From NCBI GenBank assembly GCA_024402635.1, contig JAKSTJ010000003.1, forward strand, positions 1 to 64,000: a stretch of 64,000 nucleotides of DNA. The letters run 5' to 3'. This document shows, piece by piece, positions 9,501-15,780 of this stretch. The notes below the pieces were generated by a model, which was not told the origin of the DNA, made no database searches, and was given only the letters and a program-made list of their open reading frames with translations. The DNA is from Treponema sp. Its GTDB lineage: Bacteria > Spirochaetota > Spirochaetia > Treponematales > Treponemataceae. The translations under genes and the position numbers were made by a program. Positions within the stretch are counted from its first letter, which is position 1. Every line of letters starts with the position of its first letter.

Positions 9501-10929
9501 CATAATTTGATTTTGTTAGATAACTTCCTTCAATCTTAATATTTCCAGGTACTCCAGAAGATAAATCTGAATAATCGGAAACTTCCATATCAAAATCATA
9601 AGAATCTCTATCAGGTATTAAACTGGCCTGTAAAGCGGTTAAAGTTTTATCTCCAATATTTACCTGTGGAGCAAATAACTGGAAACCTCTATACAAAGGA
9701 TCTATAAATATTTCTGTTGAAACTTGTTTTTTATTAGGTAAATCAAAATGAGAAAGATTAAGATATCCGCCTAAAGAAAGAGTTGCAAAAGTAAAATCAA
9801 GATTTCCATTTAATCCACACTCTGGTCCATAGAGATTTAAAGAATGAACTTTAATGCGTTTATCATTTCCCGAAAGATTATATGAAACATTGGCAGATCC
9901 AGGGAAGAATTTTTCGCTAATATATACACGTCCATTTGATGTATAACCTATTACATTTGTATTTGGATTAAAGGTTGCATCTGCATTTATGGAAATCCTG
10001 AAGTTATTTAACATTGAAAGTGAATTCTTTCCTGAAATATCTGTTACAAGGGATAATAAATTCAGGTTTTCGGTTTTTATTCCAGCCTTCATATCCATTG
10101 TATCAAAATTTACATTTGCACTTACAAAGAAAGGAACTACAGATTGAATTGTATGGACATCAACAGTTTTTTCTTTATAAGTTGCCAGCAGACTAAGTTT
10201 ATTTATTTTATATTGTTCATTATTTAAATCTGAAAGTGTTAAATTTAAGAAGGAATTATCCAGATTACTGTATAAAGTTCCATTAGCATCAATATTTCCA
10301 GAAATATTCATTCCAGCATCTTTTATTGTAGCCTTAATTTTTGACTTAAAACCCAGCTCAATATAATCTTTCTGCTCTGAATTCTTTAAATCAACACCTT
10401 TAATTAAGGCATCTGCAAAGAATTTTTCATCATCATAAAAAACATGAACATTTTTTACAATGATTTTTACAGGAACAAAGTTCAGGATTTGTTTTATATC
10501 AAATTCATTTTCTTCTTCTTTTTTTTCATTTTGTTCAGACAGAATTTGAACTACATTAAGAATACGTTTGGCATCTACTTCAACACCATCTATAACAATT
10601 GAACTGATAAAATCCTGCAAATCACCTTTCAGTAAATTTGATAATTTATATTTAATGGAAATTGCTTTTATACCAACAACAACATTTCCTTCACCGTCAG
10701 AAAGATTAATTTTCTTTATTTTAAAAGAATTCAGGATTGAAGGAGAAAAGGAATCATAAGAAACAGATAAGCCGGTCTTTTCAGTTAAAATATTACATAC
10801 ATTCTGTGTAATTTCCGTGATTTTAGCTTCCAGCGCTTTATAAATTGGGCGTACTGCTATTCCGGATGCAATTACAAGTAAGAGAAAAACTATAAATGTT
10901 ATCAAAGCAAATTTTGATAATTTTTTCAT
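6517..10929 (-). CDS. tamB: TamB-like translocation and assembly module protein (DUF490/AsmA-like)
   Basis: This is a 1470-residue envelope protein of the TamB family. One amino-terminal membrane anchor (about residues 7-27) is followed by a very long beta-rich region of repeating short strands, the beta-taco groove thought to carry lipids or assist outer-membrane protein insertion between the two membranes. The carboxy-terminal DUF490-type domain is visible in the last 400 residues (for example FYDIQGGLKIKTGDISYLNRSFYIK split over that stretch, and ILISGADYAFQ). It ends in an aromatic residue (DFKF), as outer-membrane-linked TamB proteins often do. It is the first gene of the tamB-bamA-skp-mutS operon and matches TP0325 of T. 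pallidum by position. Confidence 0.9.
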   Translation of the reverse strand: MKKLSKFALITFIVFLLLVIASGIAVRPIYKALEAKITEITQNVCNILTEKTGLSVSYDSFSPSILNSFKIKKINLSDGEGNVVVGIKAISIKYKLSNLLKGDLQDFISSIVIDGVEVDAKRILNVVQILSEQNEKKEEENEFDIKQILNFVPVKIIVKNVHVFYDDEKFFADALIKGVDLKNSEQKDYIELGFKSKIKATIKDAGMNISGNIDANGTLYSNLDNSFLNLTLSDLNNEQYKINKLSLLATYKEKTVDVHTIQSVVPFFVSANVNFDTMDMKAGIKTENLNLLSLVTDISGKNSLSMLNNFRISINADATFNPNTNVIGYTSNGRVYISEKFFPGSANVSYNLSGNDKRIKVHSLNLYGPECGLNGNLDFTFATLSLGGYLNLSHFDLPNKKQVSTEIFIDPLYRGFQLFAPQVNIGDKTLTALQASLIPDRDSYDFDMEVSDYSDLSSGVPGNIKIEGSYLTKSNYAQANVTIDSLSIGSTVGYVRELLDSDASAGLSGIENFAQPYKFSGDIYVSSDLKSISYNVPYVIVANTTEDQNQYLFVSANGNGQSVQINKFNLIFGKYAVDMEGSFDMNPKTKDGYFMLDVVFSGIPYHLSGSIMPELITVNGDYGVNAEVRYGSNKPLTGELYIDSLPIVFDKINLLFSLDTYFTMDNENGPDVNVARLEIKDNRKGSPDEPKLLLTGRGTKYGAKLESIVYTDDVSAMTGYADASYTFGDNGFENLELQFNVENQLSDEKFILTASVNNPDKIAFGDSRILDSIYLDTKLDIKHFNLNRFMSLKHDDNEFSGSVSVTGPLSNPYGVIDIEKFSILLGNDLLIGTGAFLLEDKILSVDRFKINLAQMEIKNFSGAMDISTMTGKFNANIESGSNGEGFYIPLSIKMYDSYIPEGSFAPESFLVTISCDQIKSKMLKKKLAFDITASYSKDLISIFSSENLGLVGTFVPATGDIYGSVNSTGIMSFNLEGNVSPENLLIKLLNVNVDLKELISYVDVNNALEIKNGILKGSIALSGSFDTPEFRGALSITEPKIYIPSVFSEVLSTEKLLIAAANNELTLRDDTYLLNNKPSFNLGAKIFLDKWKMDSIEAKLTTLKGKHIPLKLKTPFVNISGEIGAELLMSYSDFIWDISGNVIGENISIVSNLSDITTAATSSKPADKTSKETKPKSKVGFRTDLNVILGTHVMLNFNPILRCIFAPNTRIGINMESESNFYDIQGGLKIKTGDISYLNRSFYIKDGEIKFNSSDLSNPLVNLRAETRERDSKGKNVTIILSAENQYLKDLNPRFTSTPAKSEREIMDLLGQIIVADADSVGDILISGADYAFQSTVIRGLENKLRDFMNFDIFSIRTNVVQNTLDMGTSGNLSKDDISIGNFLDNSTVYMGKYLGSNLYVDALFAFSLENGKVTDPTKANGLLFQPEFGLELELPIANIRWNMAPDIKALMAGQYVPANSLSLSWDFKF

Positions 10930-10963
10930 TAATCGACAATAACCCCAATTTTAAGGTTAAAAT

Positions 10964-10972
10964 ATTATATCA
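10964..10972 (-). promoter_or_regulatory. Extended -10 promoter for the tamB-bamA-skp-mutS operon
   Basis: On the minus strand a perfect TATAAT (10969-10964) is preceded by TGA, giving the extended -10 form TGnTATAAT. No good -35 box is seen at 17 bases. Transcription would begin near 10957, giving a leader of under 30 bases to the tamB ATG at 10929. The ATG has only a poorly spaced GGGG upstream. Confidence 0.55.
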
Positions 10973-11021
10973 AAACATATAACAATTTTATAGTAAAAAA
11001 GTTTAATAAAATTCTGATAAA

Positions 11022-11050
11022 TTGTTTTTAGAGAAAAAAACTGTTATAAT
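11022..11050 (+). promoter_or_regulatory. Sigma-70 type promoter of tmk, probably leaderless
   Basis: TTGTTT at 11022-11027, a 17-base spacer, then TATAAT at 11045-11050 with an upstream TG (TGTTATAAT, extended -10). The expected start of transcription is about 11057, only 3 bases before the tmk ATG at 11060, and no Shine-Dalgarno sequence is present. Confidence 0.7.
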
Positions 11051-11059
11051 AAATTTATT

Positions 11060-11665
11060 ATGATTTTAAAGAATTTTATTGTTTTTGAAGGTATTGATGG
11101 AGCAGGAACTTCCACTCAGATTAAAAGAATTGTTGAAGGAAATCCTGATAAATATTTTGCTACAGCAGAACCAACAAAAGGAGAAACCGGCAAATTTTTA
11201 AGAAGAATGTTGTCGGGGGAATTCCATCTTGATGAAAAAACAAATTCTTTTCTTTTTGCGGCAGACCGTTGCGAACACCTTTATGGCAAAAACGGTATTA
11301 TTGAAACTATTAATTCTGGAAAAACAGTTATAAGTGACAGATATTTATTTTCAAGTATTGCTTATCAATCTGTAACCTGCGGAACAGAATTACCAGAATT
11401 ATTAAATTCTACATTTCCTCTTCCAGAATATCTTTTCTTTTTTGAGATAAATCCTGAAATTTCTCTTGCAAGAGTTAATTCACGAAATGAAAACAAAGAA
11501 ATTTACGAAAAAATTGATTTTCAGAAAAAAACCGCTGAACTCTATAATCAGGTAATTACAAAATACGAAAATTCCCAGACAGAAATGAAAATCTTCAGAA
11601 TTGATGCTTCAGAATCTATTGATGAAGTTACAGCAGACATTTCCAGAATTTTAAATACTAAATAA
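11060..11665 (+). CDS. tmk: Thymidylate kinase (atypical P-loop)
   Basis: This 201-residue protein matches thymidylate kinase, which phosphorylates dTMP to dTDP. The amino terminus reads FIVFEGIDGAGTSTQ, the DRY motif is in VISDRYLFSSIAYQ, and a LID-like basic segment lies near residues 142-155. Oddly, the P-loop reads GAGTSTQ: the lysine expected after GxG, which contacts the ATP phosphates, is replaced by Thr (codon ACT, read directly). Everything else looks intact and the length is normal, so I keep the family call but treat the catalytic detail as open. It is the first gene of a four-gene plus-strand operon (27-base gap to the next gene). Confidence 0.85.
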   Translation: MILKNFIVFEGIDGAGTSTQIKRIVEGNPDKYFATAEPTKGETGKFLRRMLSGEFHLDEKTNSFLFAADRCEHLYGKNGIIETINSGKTVISDRYLFSSIAYQSVTCGTELPELLNSTFPLPEYLFFFEINPEISLARVNSRNENKEIYEKIDFQKKTAELYNQVITKYENSQTEMKIFRIDASESIDEVTADISRILNTK

Positions 11666-11692
11666 TTAAATTAAATTACCGATATAATAAAT

Positions 11693-12307
11693 GTGAAAAA
11701 ATCGGTTTTAGTTATATTATTTGCAATCTTATTCATGACAATTCCTCTTGAAAAAACAAACGCGTACTATGTAACCTATAAAGAGGAATGGTACAGACTT
11801 TATCATATTCATTATCAGCAGTATCCAGATGATTGTATGGAAAATATTTACTGGCTTGAAAAAGCTGTTGCTGCCGATTTTTGTAATCCTCAATTTGTTG
11901 GCTTTAAAATAACCGATGAAAAACAATGGGAAAAATACAGATATCTTTTTCAAATGCATTTAAATCTTAAATTAATTGAACAGCATTTAAGACTTGGACG
12001 ACTTTACGATAAAAAAGCAATTTATTTTTATGATGGTTCATTTAAAAAAGAATATCTGGAACAATTAGAAGTAGCTCTTTCCTGCTATAAAAGCGGTTTA
12101 TATTACTGGCAGGAAGCAAAACTCTGGTATGAAAAAGCAGATGCAGGTTCTTTTAAGTTTCTTTTCATAACAGAAAGACAAAACTGGGAAGATGAAAGAG
12201 AAAGAATCAGAACCGGCGAATTAAATTATGAAAAAATGCTTAAAAGAGAAATTGCAAGAGTAGAAAAAAACATTGAACAACTTAACCAAATGGACGAAAT
12301 GTATTAA
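11693..12307 (+). CDS. Exported protein of unknown function, helical
   Basis: I do not recognise this 204-residue protein. It starts with GTG at 11693; the ATG at 11691 runs straight into TGA, and an in-frame stop lies at 11672. Residues 1-24 form a signal peptide (ending in KTNA). The mature part is rich in Tyr, Trp, Glu and Lys with helical pairs, resembling TPR-like or coiled helical repeats, and ends in a charged helix (about residues 165-204). A TATAAT lies at 11683-11688, just before the start, but without a clear -35. It sits between tmk and aroB in a tight operon, which gives no functional hint. Confidence 0.75.
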   Translation: MKKSVLVILFAILFMTIPLEKTNAYYVTYKEEWYRLYHIHYQQYPDDCMENIYWLEKAVAADFCNPQFVGFKITDEKQWEKYRYLFQMHLNLKLIEQHLRLGRLYDKKAIYFYDGSFKKEYLEQLEVALSCYKSGLYYWQEAKLWYEKADAGSFKFLFITERQNWEDERERIRTGELNYEKMLKREIARVEKNIEQLNQMDEMY

Positions 12308-12316
12308 TATATATGT

Positions 12317-13432
12317 ATGGCTTTAGATACATTTAATATTACATACCCTTCAGTTCATGTTGGAACAGAAAAATCTAACATTAATTTTTATTCAGGAATT
12401 CCTGATTTAATCTCAGTTTTTAATCCTGGTCGGACAGAAGGTAAAAAACGTTTCTTTGTTACAGATGCAACAGTAGCAAGTCTTGATTGTATGAAAGATT
12501 TTATTGCTAAGTTTGATGATGATAAATGTGGCAATGATATGCTTATTATTCTTGGCTCTGGAGAACCTTATAAAACTCTTGAAAGTGTTCAGAGAATTAT
12601 TTCTGCAGCTGTTGATGGTGAATTTACAAGAAAAGATATTTTTGTTGGAATTGGTGGCGGTGTAATTTGTGATATTACAGCTTTTGCTGCATCTTTGTTT
12701 AAAAGAGGTGCTTCTGTTCAATTCGTACCAACAACTTTACTTGCAATGGTTGATGCTTCAATTGGCGGAAAATGCGGCTGTGATTTTGATAATTATAAAA
12801 ATATGATTGGAACATTCTTCCCTGCTTCAGATTTATACTACTGGCCGGAATTTGTTCAATATTTACCACAAAATCAATTTTCTTCAGGACTTGCAGAAGC
12901 TTTTAAAACCGGAATTTTATATGATAAAGAATTATTTGATATTTTTAAAACTGAATCTGAAAAAATAAATAATAGAGACTCAGAAATTCTTTATAAAATT
13001 ATTCAGAAATGTGTAAAAGCAAAGGCAAAAGTAGTTGAACAGGACTTTACAGAACAAAATATTCGTGCCTTGTTAAATCTTGGGCATACTTTTGGACATG
13101 CTTTAGAATCAATTGCAGGATTAGGAGCAATTACTCATGGAGAAGCAGTTGCATGGGGAATTGGAAGAGCGGTTGCTGTAAGTTGTAACAAAGGATACTG
13201 TATGCAAGCCTTTGTTCAGGAAATTAATTCTTTACTTGAACTTTACAACTGGGAAACAAAAGCAATTCCTTCTGAAGTAAAAGGCGGCGGAGTTGGAGAA
13301 AGATTTTTGACAGTTATGCATAAAGACAAGAAAAACTTAAATTCAAAAATCAGATTGATTATTCCTAAAGCAGTTGCAGATGTTGTAATTGAAGAAGTTG
13401 AAGAAGCTGATATTCTTGCTGTTATTAAATAA
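12317..13432 (+). CDS. aroB: 3-dehydroquinate synthase family protein
   Basis: This 371-residue protein belongs to the AroB family, which makes 3-dehydroquinate from DAHP using NAD and a divalent metal (second step of the shikimate pathway). Visible motifs are the NAD-binding GIGGGVICD, VPTTLLAMVDASIGGK, the metal-site segments SGLAEAFKTGI and LLNLGHTFGHALE, and THGEAVAWG. Compared with the E. coli enzyme, GGKTAVN is changed to GGKCGCD and VIGDL to VICDI, so a related sugar-phosphate cyclase cannot be ruled out, although the main metal ligands (Glu, His, His) are kept. No other shikimate genes are in the window. The gap to the upstream gene is 9 bases. Confidence 0.85.
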   Translation: MALDTFNITYPSVHVGTEKSNINFYSGIPDLISVFNPGRTEGKKRFFVTDATVASLDCMKDFIAKFDDDKCGNDMLIILGSGEPYKTLESVQRIISAAVDGEFTRKDIFVGIGGGVICDITAFAASLFKRGASVQFVPTTLLAMVDASIGGKCGCDFDNYKNMIGTFFPASDLYYWPEFVQYLPQNQFSSGLAEAFKTGILYDKELFDIFKTESEKINNRDSEILYKIIQKCVKAKAKVVEQDFTEQNIRALLNLGHTFGHALESIAGLGAITHGEAVAWGIGRAVAVSCNKGYCMQAFVQEINSLLELYNWETKAIPSEVKGGGVGERFLTVMHKDKKNLNSKIRLIIPKAVADVVIEEVEEADILAVIK

Positions 13433-13438
13433 ATAATT

Positions 13439-14623
13439 ATGACTGAAAACGAACTTTTTAAAGAACATTATTTTGACTGGGCTGCAACAAGTCCCTGTGA
13501 TGAAGATATTTTAAAATCATCTCTTGAAGAAACCTTAAACGCATGGGGAAATCCCTCGAGTGTTCATCAGGTTGGTAAAAAAGCAGGAAGTTTATTTGAA
13601 GAAGCCAGAAAAAGAGCAGCAAAGGCTCTTTCTGTAAAACCTGAAACTATTTATTTTACTTCAGGCGGTACAGAAAGTGATCATATTCCTTTACTTGCTG
13701 TAATGTCAAAACCTGTAAAAGGAACTGTTCTTATTAGTTCAATTGAACATCCTGCATTAAGAGAACAGGCAGAAGCAATGAAAAAAATTGGCTGGAATGT
13801 AATTTCAATTCCTGCTGATAAATACGGATTAATTCAACCAGAAACAGTAAAATCTTTATTAACACCAGATACAATGCTTGTTTGTGTTATGGCGGTTAAT
13901 AATGAAACTGGTTCAATTCAACCAATCCAACAAATAGCAGATGTTATTTCAGAATTTGGAAAAGGCGGAAGAAAACCTAAATTTCATGTTGATTGTGTAC
14001 AGGCAGCTGGAAAAATTCCATTAAATTTAAATTATCCTGGAATTGACAGTGCAGCTTTCAGTTCTCATAAAATATGCGGACCAAGAGGAATTGGAATTTT
14101 ATATTTAAAAAATCCAATTGAAGCTTTTTTACGGGGCGGTGGTCAGGAAAAAGGAATTCGAAGCGGCACAGAAAATGTTTTGGGAGCAGTTGCTTTTTCA
14201 AAATGTCTTGAACGTTATTTAATAAAATCAGAAAACAAAATTACTTCTGATGCATTTGAAGCACAAAAAAAAGTGACTGATGCATTTATAAATAATTTAT
14301 CAGGTCTAAAAGGTTGTTCTATTGTTCCAGAAGGACGTTTAGAAAAGAAGGATTTATTTTCTCCATACGTAATTCAAGTTGCATTTAAGAATATACCAGG
14401 AAATGTAATGCTTCGAGCCTTAGATTCAAAAGGATTTTTCATTTCAACTGGAAGTGCCTGTTCTTCTAAAAAGGCAAAACGTCCGGTTCTGGAAGCTATG
14501 CACGTTCCTGCAGATATAAGAGAAACAGCTGTTCGATTCAGTTTTGGGCCACATACAACTGAAAAAGCTATAGATGAATTATTTGAAGCCGTAAAAGAAG
14601 TCAATTCAACTTTTAATCATTAA
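13439..14623 (+). CDS. Cysteine desulfurase (NifS/IscS family, class V aminotransferase)
   Basis: This 394-residue PLP enzyme removes sulfur from cysteine for Fe-S cluster or thiolated tRNA synthesis. Motifs: FDWAATSP at the amino terminus, FTSGGTESDH (PLP phosphate binding), HVDCVQAAGKIP (Asp that pairs with the pyridine nitrogen), SSHKICGPRGIG with the PLP lysine, and STGSACSS with the catalytic cysteine near residue 337. The loop around the catalytic Cys is short, as in group II-like or NifS-like members; I cannot assign IscS versus NifS versus SufS. No scaffold protein gene is adjacent. It follows aroB by 6 bases, so it is in the same operon. Confidence 0.92.
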   Translation: MTENELFKEHYFDWAATSPCDEDILKSSLEETLNAWGNPSSVHQVGKKAGSLFEEARKRAAKALSVKPETIYFTSGGTESDHIPLLAVMSKPVKGTVLISSIEHPALREQAEAMKKIGWNVISIPADKYGLIQPETVKSLLTPDTMLVCVMAVNNETGSIQPIQQIADVISEFGKGGRKPKFHVDCVQAAGKIPLNLNYPGIDSAAFSSHKICGPRGIGILYLKNPIEAFLRGGGQEKGIRSGTENVLGAVAFSKCLERYLIKSENKITSDAFEAQKKVTDAFINNLSGLKGCSIVPEGRLEKKDLFSPYVIQVAFKNIPGNVMLRALDSKGFFISTGSACSSKKAKRPVLEAMHVPADIRETAVRFSFGPHTTEKAIDELFEAVKEVNSTFNH

Positions 14624-14626
14624 GTA

Positions 14627-14655
14627 TTGAAAATTTGAATTTTTTATGATAAATT
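14627..14655 (+). promoter_or_regulatory. Possible promoter of the PUR-domain gene
   Basis: TTGAAA at 14627-14632, a 17-base spacer, and TAAATT at 14650-14655. The match is modest in an AT-rich background. It would give a leader of about 85 bases that contains the hairpin at 14678-14718. Confidence 0.35.
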
Positions 14656-14677
14656 TTCATTAAATATCAGTAAAAAT

Positions 14678-14718
14678 TTTCAGGGAAGGTTCGAAACAAA
14701 GCAAGGCATTTCCTGAAA
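14678..14718 (+). promoter_or_regulatory. Hairpin in the leader of the PUR-domain gene
   Basis: TTTCAGGGAA (14678-14687) can pair with TTTCCTGAAA (14709-14718): ten base pairs including one G-U, enclosing a 21-base loop that contains GGTTCGAAAC. No T-run follows, so it is not a normal terminator. The strong ribosome binding site AAGGAG begins about 18 bases downstream. A regulatory RNA structure is an inference. Confidence 0.5.
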
Positions 14719-14748
14719 TTATCATACAGGAATTTAAAGGAGCCAATT

Positions 14749-15177
14749 ATGGGAGCACGTGGAGAACTTTTTACAACTCAAATCTATTTAGATAATCGTT
14801 CATATTTTTTCAATGTAAAAGAAAACAGAACTGGAGATGTTTTTCTTCAGATTGTTGAAAGCAAAAACAGAGATGGTGCTGAAGCTGATAGACATCAGAT
14901 TGCAATTTTCGCTGATGATATGCAGAAATTTCTTCAGGGAATGGAAAAATCTCTTGAATTTGTAGAAAAAGACAGAAAAGCTAAACAGAAAGCTGCTAAA
15001 GAAAAACGTGCAGCAAAAGATGCAAAATATTCCAGAGGCGGATCAGATAAAAAAGTTTATAAAATTAAATCTGATAAAGCTGTGGAAAAAGAAGAACCTG
15101 TTAAGAAGACAGGAAGAATTCATGTTGTTAGTAAAAAAGTTGCACTTACAACTCCTGAAACTCCAACAGAAAACTAA
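14749..15177 (+). CDS. PUR-domain nucleic acid-binding protein (DUF3276, BpuR-like)
   Basis: This 142-residue protein carries one PUR domain in about residues 1-75 (starting GARGELFTTQIYLDNRSYFF), the family that includes Borrelia BpuR and is a single-repeat relative of eukaryotic Pur-alpha. The domain binds single-stranded DNA and RNA. BpuR is known to bind RNA and modulate expression of target genes. The carboxy-terminal half is a highly basic, Lys-rich tail (KAKQKAAKEKRAAKD and similar), probably disordered and adding nucleic acid affinity. A strong ribosome binding site (AAGGAG) lies 7 bases before the ATG. It is set off from the upstream operon by a 125-base structured leader, suggesting separate control. 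Its stop lies 3 bases from the convergent rnhB stop. Confidence 0.88.
   Translation: MGARGELFTTQIYLDNRSYFFNVKENRTGDVFLQIVESKNRDGAEADRHQIAIFADDMQKFLQGMEKSLEFVEKDRKAKQKAAKEKRAAKDAKYSRGGSDKKVYKIKSDKAVEKEEPVKKTGRIHVVSKKVALTTPETPTEN
15133..15152 (-). terminator. Possible rnhB terminator inside the convergent PUR gene
   Basis: On the minus strand AGTTG and CAACT form a five-base-pair stem with a six-base loop, directly followed by six T residues (plus-strand A-run at 15133-15138). It lies in the 3' part of the convergent PUR-domain coding sequence, about 30 bases past the rnhB stop. The stem is short, so this is tentative. Confidence 0.4.
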
Positions 15178-15180
15178 AAA

Positions 15181-15780
15181 TTATTTTTGATAATTAAAAG
15201 ACAATCTTTGAATTGGGGATGGCCCTAATTTTCTACAGATTTCCATATGATCCCTGGTTGGATATCCTTTATGTTTTGAATATCCATACTGGGGATATTT
15301 TTTATCCATTTCCAACATTATTCTATCACGGCAAGTTTTTGCAAGAATAGATGCAGCCATAACGGAAGGATATTTTCCATCCGCTTTTGGTTCACATATA
15401 CATTTTATTTCAACATCAGGGCATTTTGTACCGTCAGTAATTGCATTTATTTCAAAATCTGTTATTCCGTAAGTTTTTTTACACCATTCAGGAAAAACTT
15501 TCATTAATTCATTAAAAGCAAGTTTCATTGCCAGCATTGAAGCATTAAGTATATTTATTTCATCAATTTTTTTATGATCAACAATTCCAATTCCCCAGCA
15601 GCATTTTTCTTTTATAATTTCTTCTGCATATAAACGTTTTTTTTCAGAAAGTTTTTTGGAATCATTTAAAATTTCAATTGGAAAATCTGGAGAAAGAATT
15701 ACAGCTCCAGCTGTTACAGGTCCTGCTAATGGGCCTCTACCCGCTTCATCAAATCCCAGAGTTAATATTTTAGAATCCAT
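15181..15780 (-). CDS. rnhB: Ribonuclease HII
   Basis: This 199-residue enzyme cuts RNA in RNA-DNA hybrids and at single ribonucleotides in DNA. The catalytic Asp-Glu pair is in LGFDEAGRGPLAGP at the amino terminus, a further Asp is in NAITDGTKCP, and KADGKYPSVMAASILAKTCRDR contains the last acidic-site region and the family's SIxAKxxRD motif. I chose the ATG at 15780 because the domain begins right after it; starting at 15834 would add 18 residues that only mirror the overlapping upstream gene. The start overlaps the end of that gene by 11 bases. Length is typical. Confidence 0.95.
   Translation of the reverse strand: MDSKILTLGFDEAGRGPLAGPVTAGAVILSPDFPIEILNDSKKLSEKKRLYAEEIIKEKCCWGIGIVDHKKIDEINILNASMLAMKLAFNELMKVFPEWCKKTYGITDFEINAITDGTKCPDVEIKCICEPKADGKYPSVMAASILAKTCRDRIMLEMDKKYPQYGYSKHKGYPTRDHMEICRKLGPSPIQRLSFNYQK

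Noticed and set aside
12413-12721. Minus-strand frame of 102 codons opposite aroB
   Set aside because: Ser/Asn/Thr-rich shadow with no ribosome binding site, inside an intact gene.
14624-14660. Terminator after the cysteine desulfurase gene
   Set aside because: GAAAATTT and AAATTTTC can pair, but the stem is entirely A/T with no T-run after it; it fits chance in AT-rich DNA.
14681-14718. tRNA-like T-loop (GGTTCGAAAC) upstream of the PUR-domain gene
   Set aside because: No acceptor stem, anticodon arm or CCA-compatible layout can be drawn; it is the loop of a simple hairpin.
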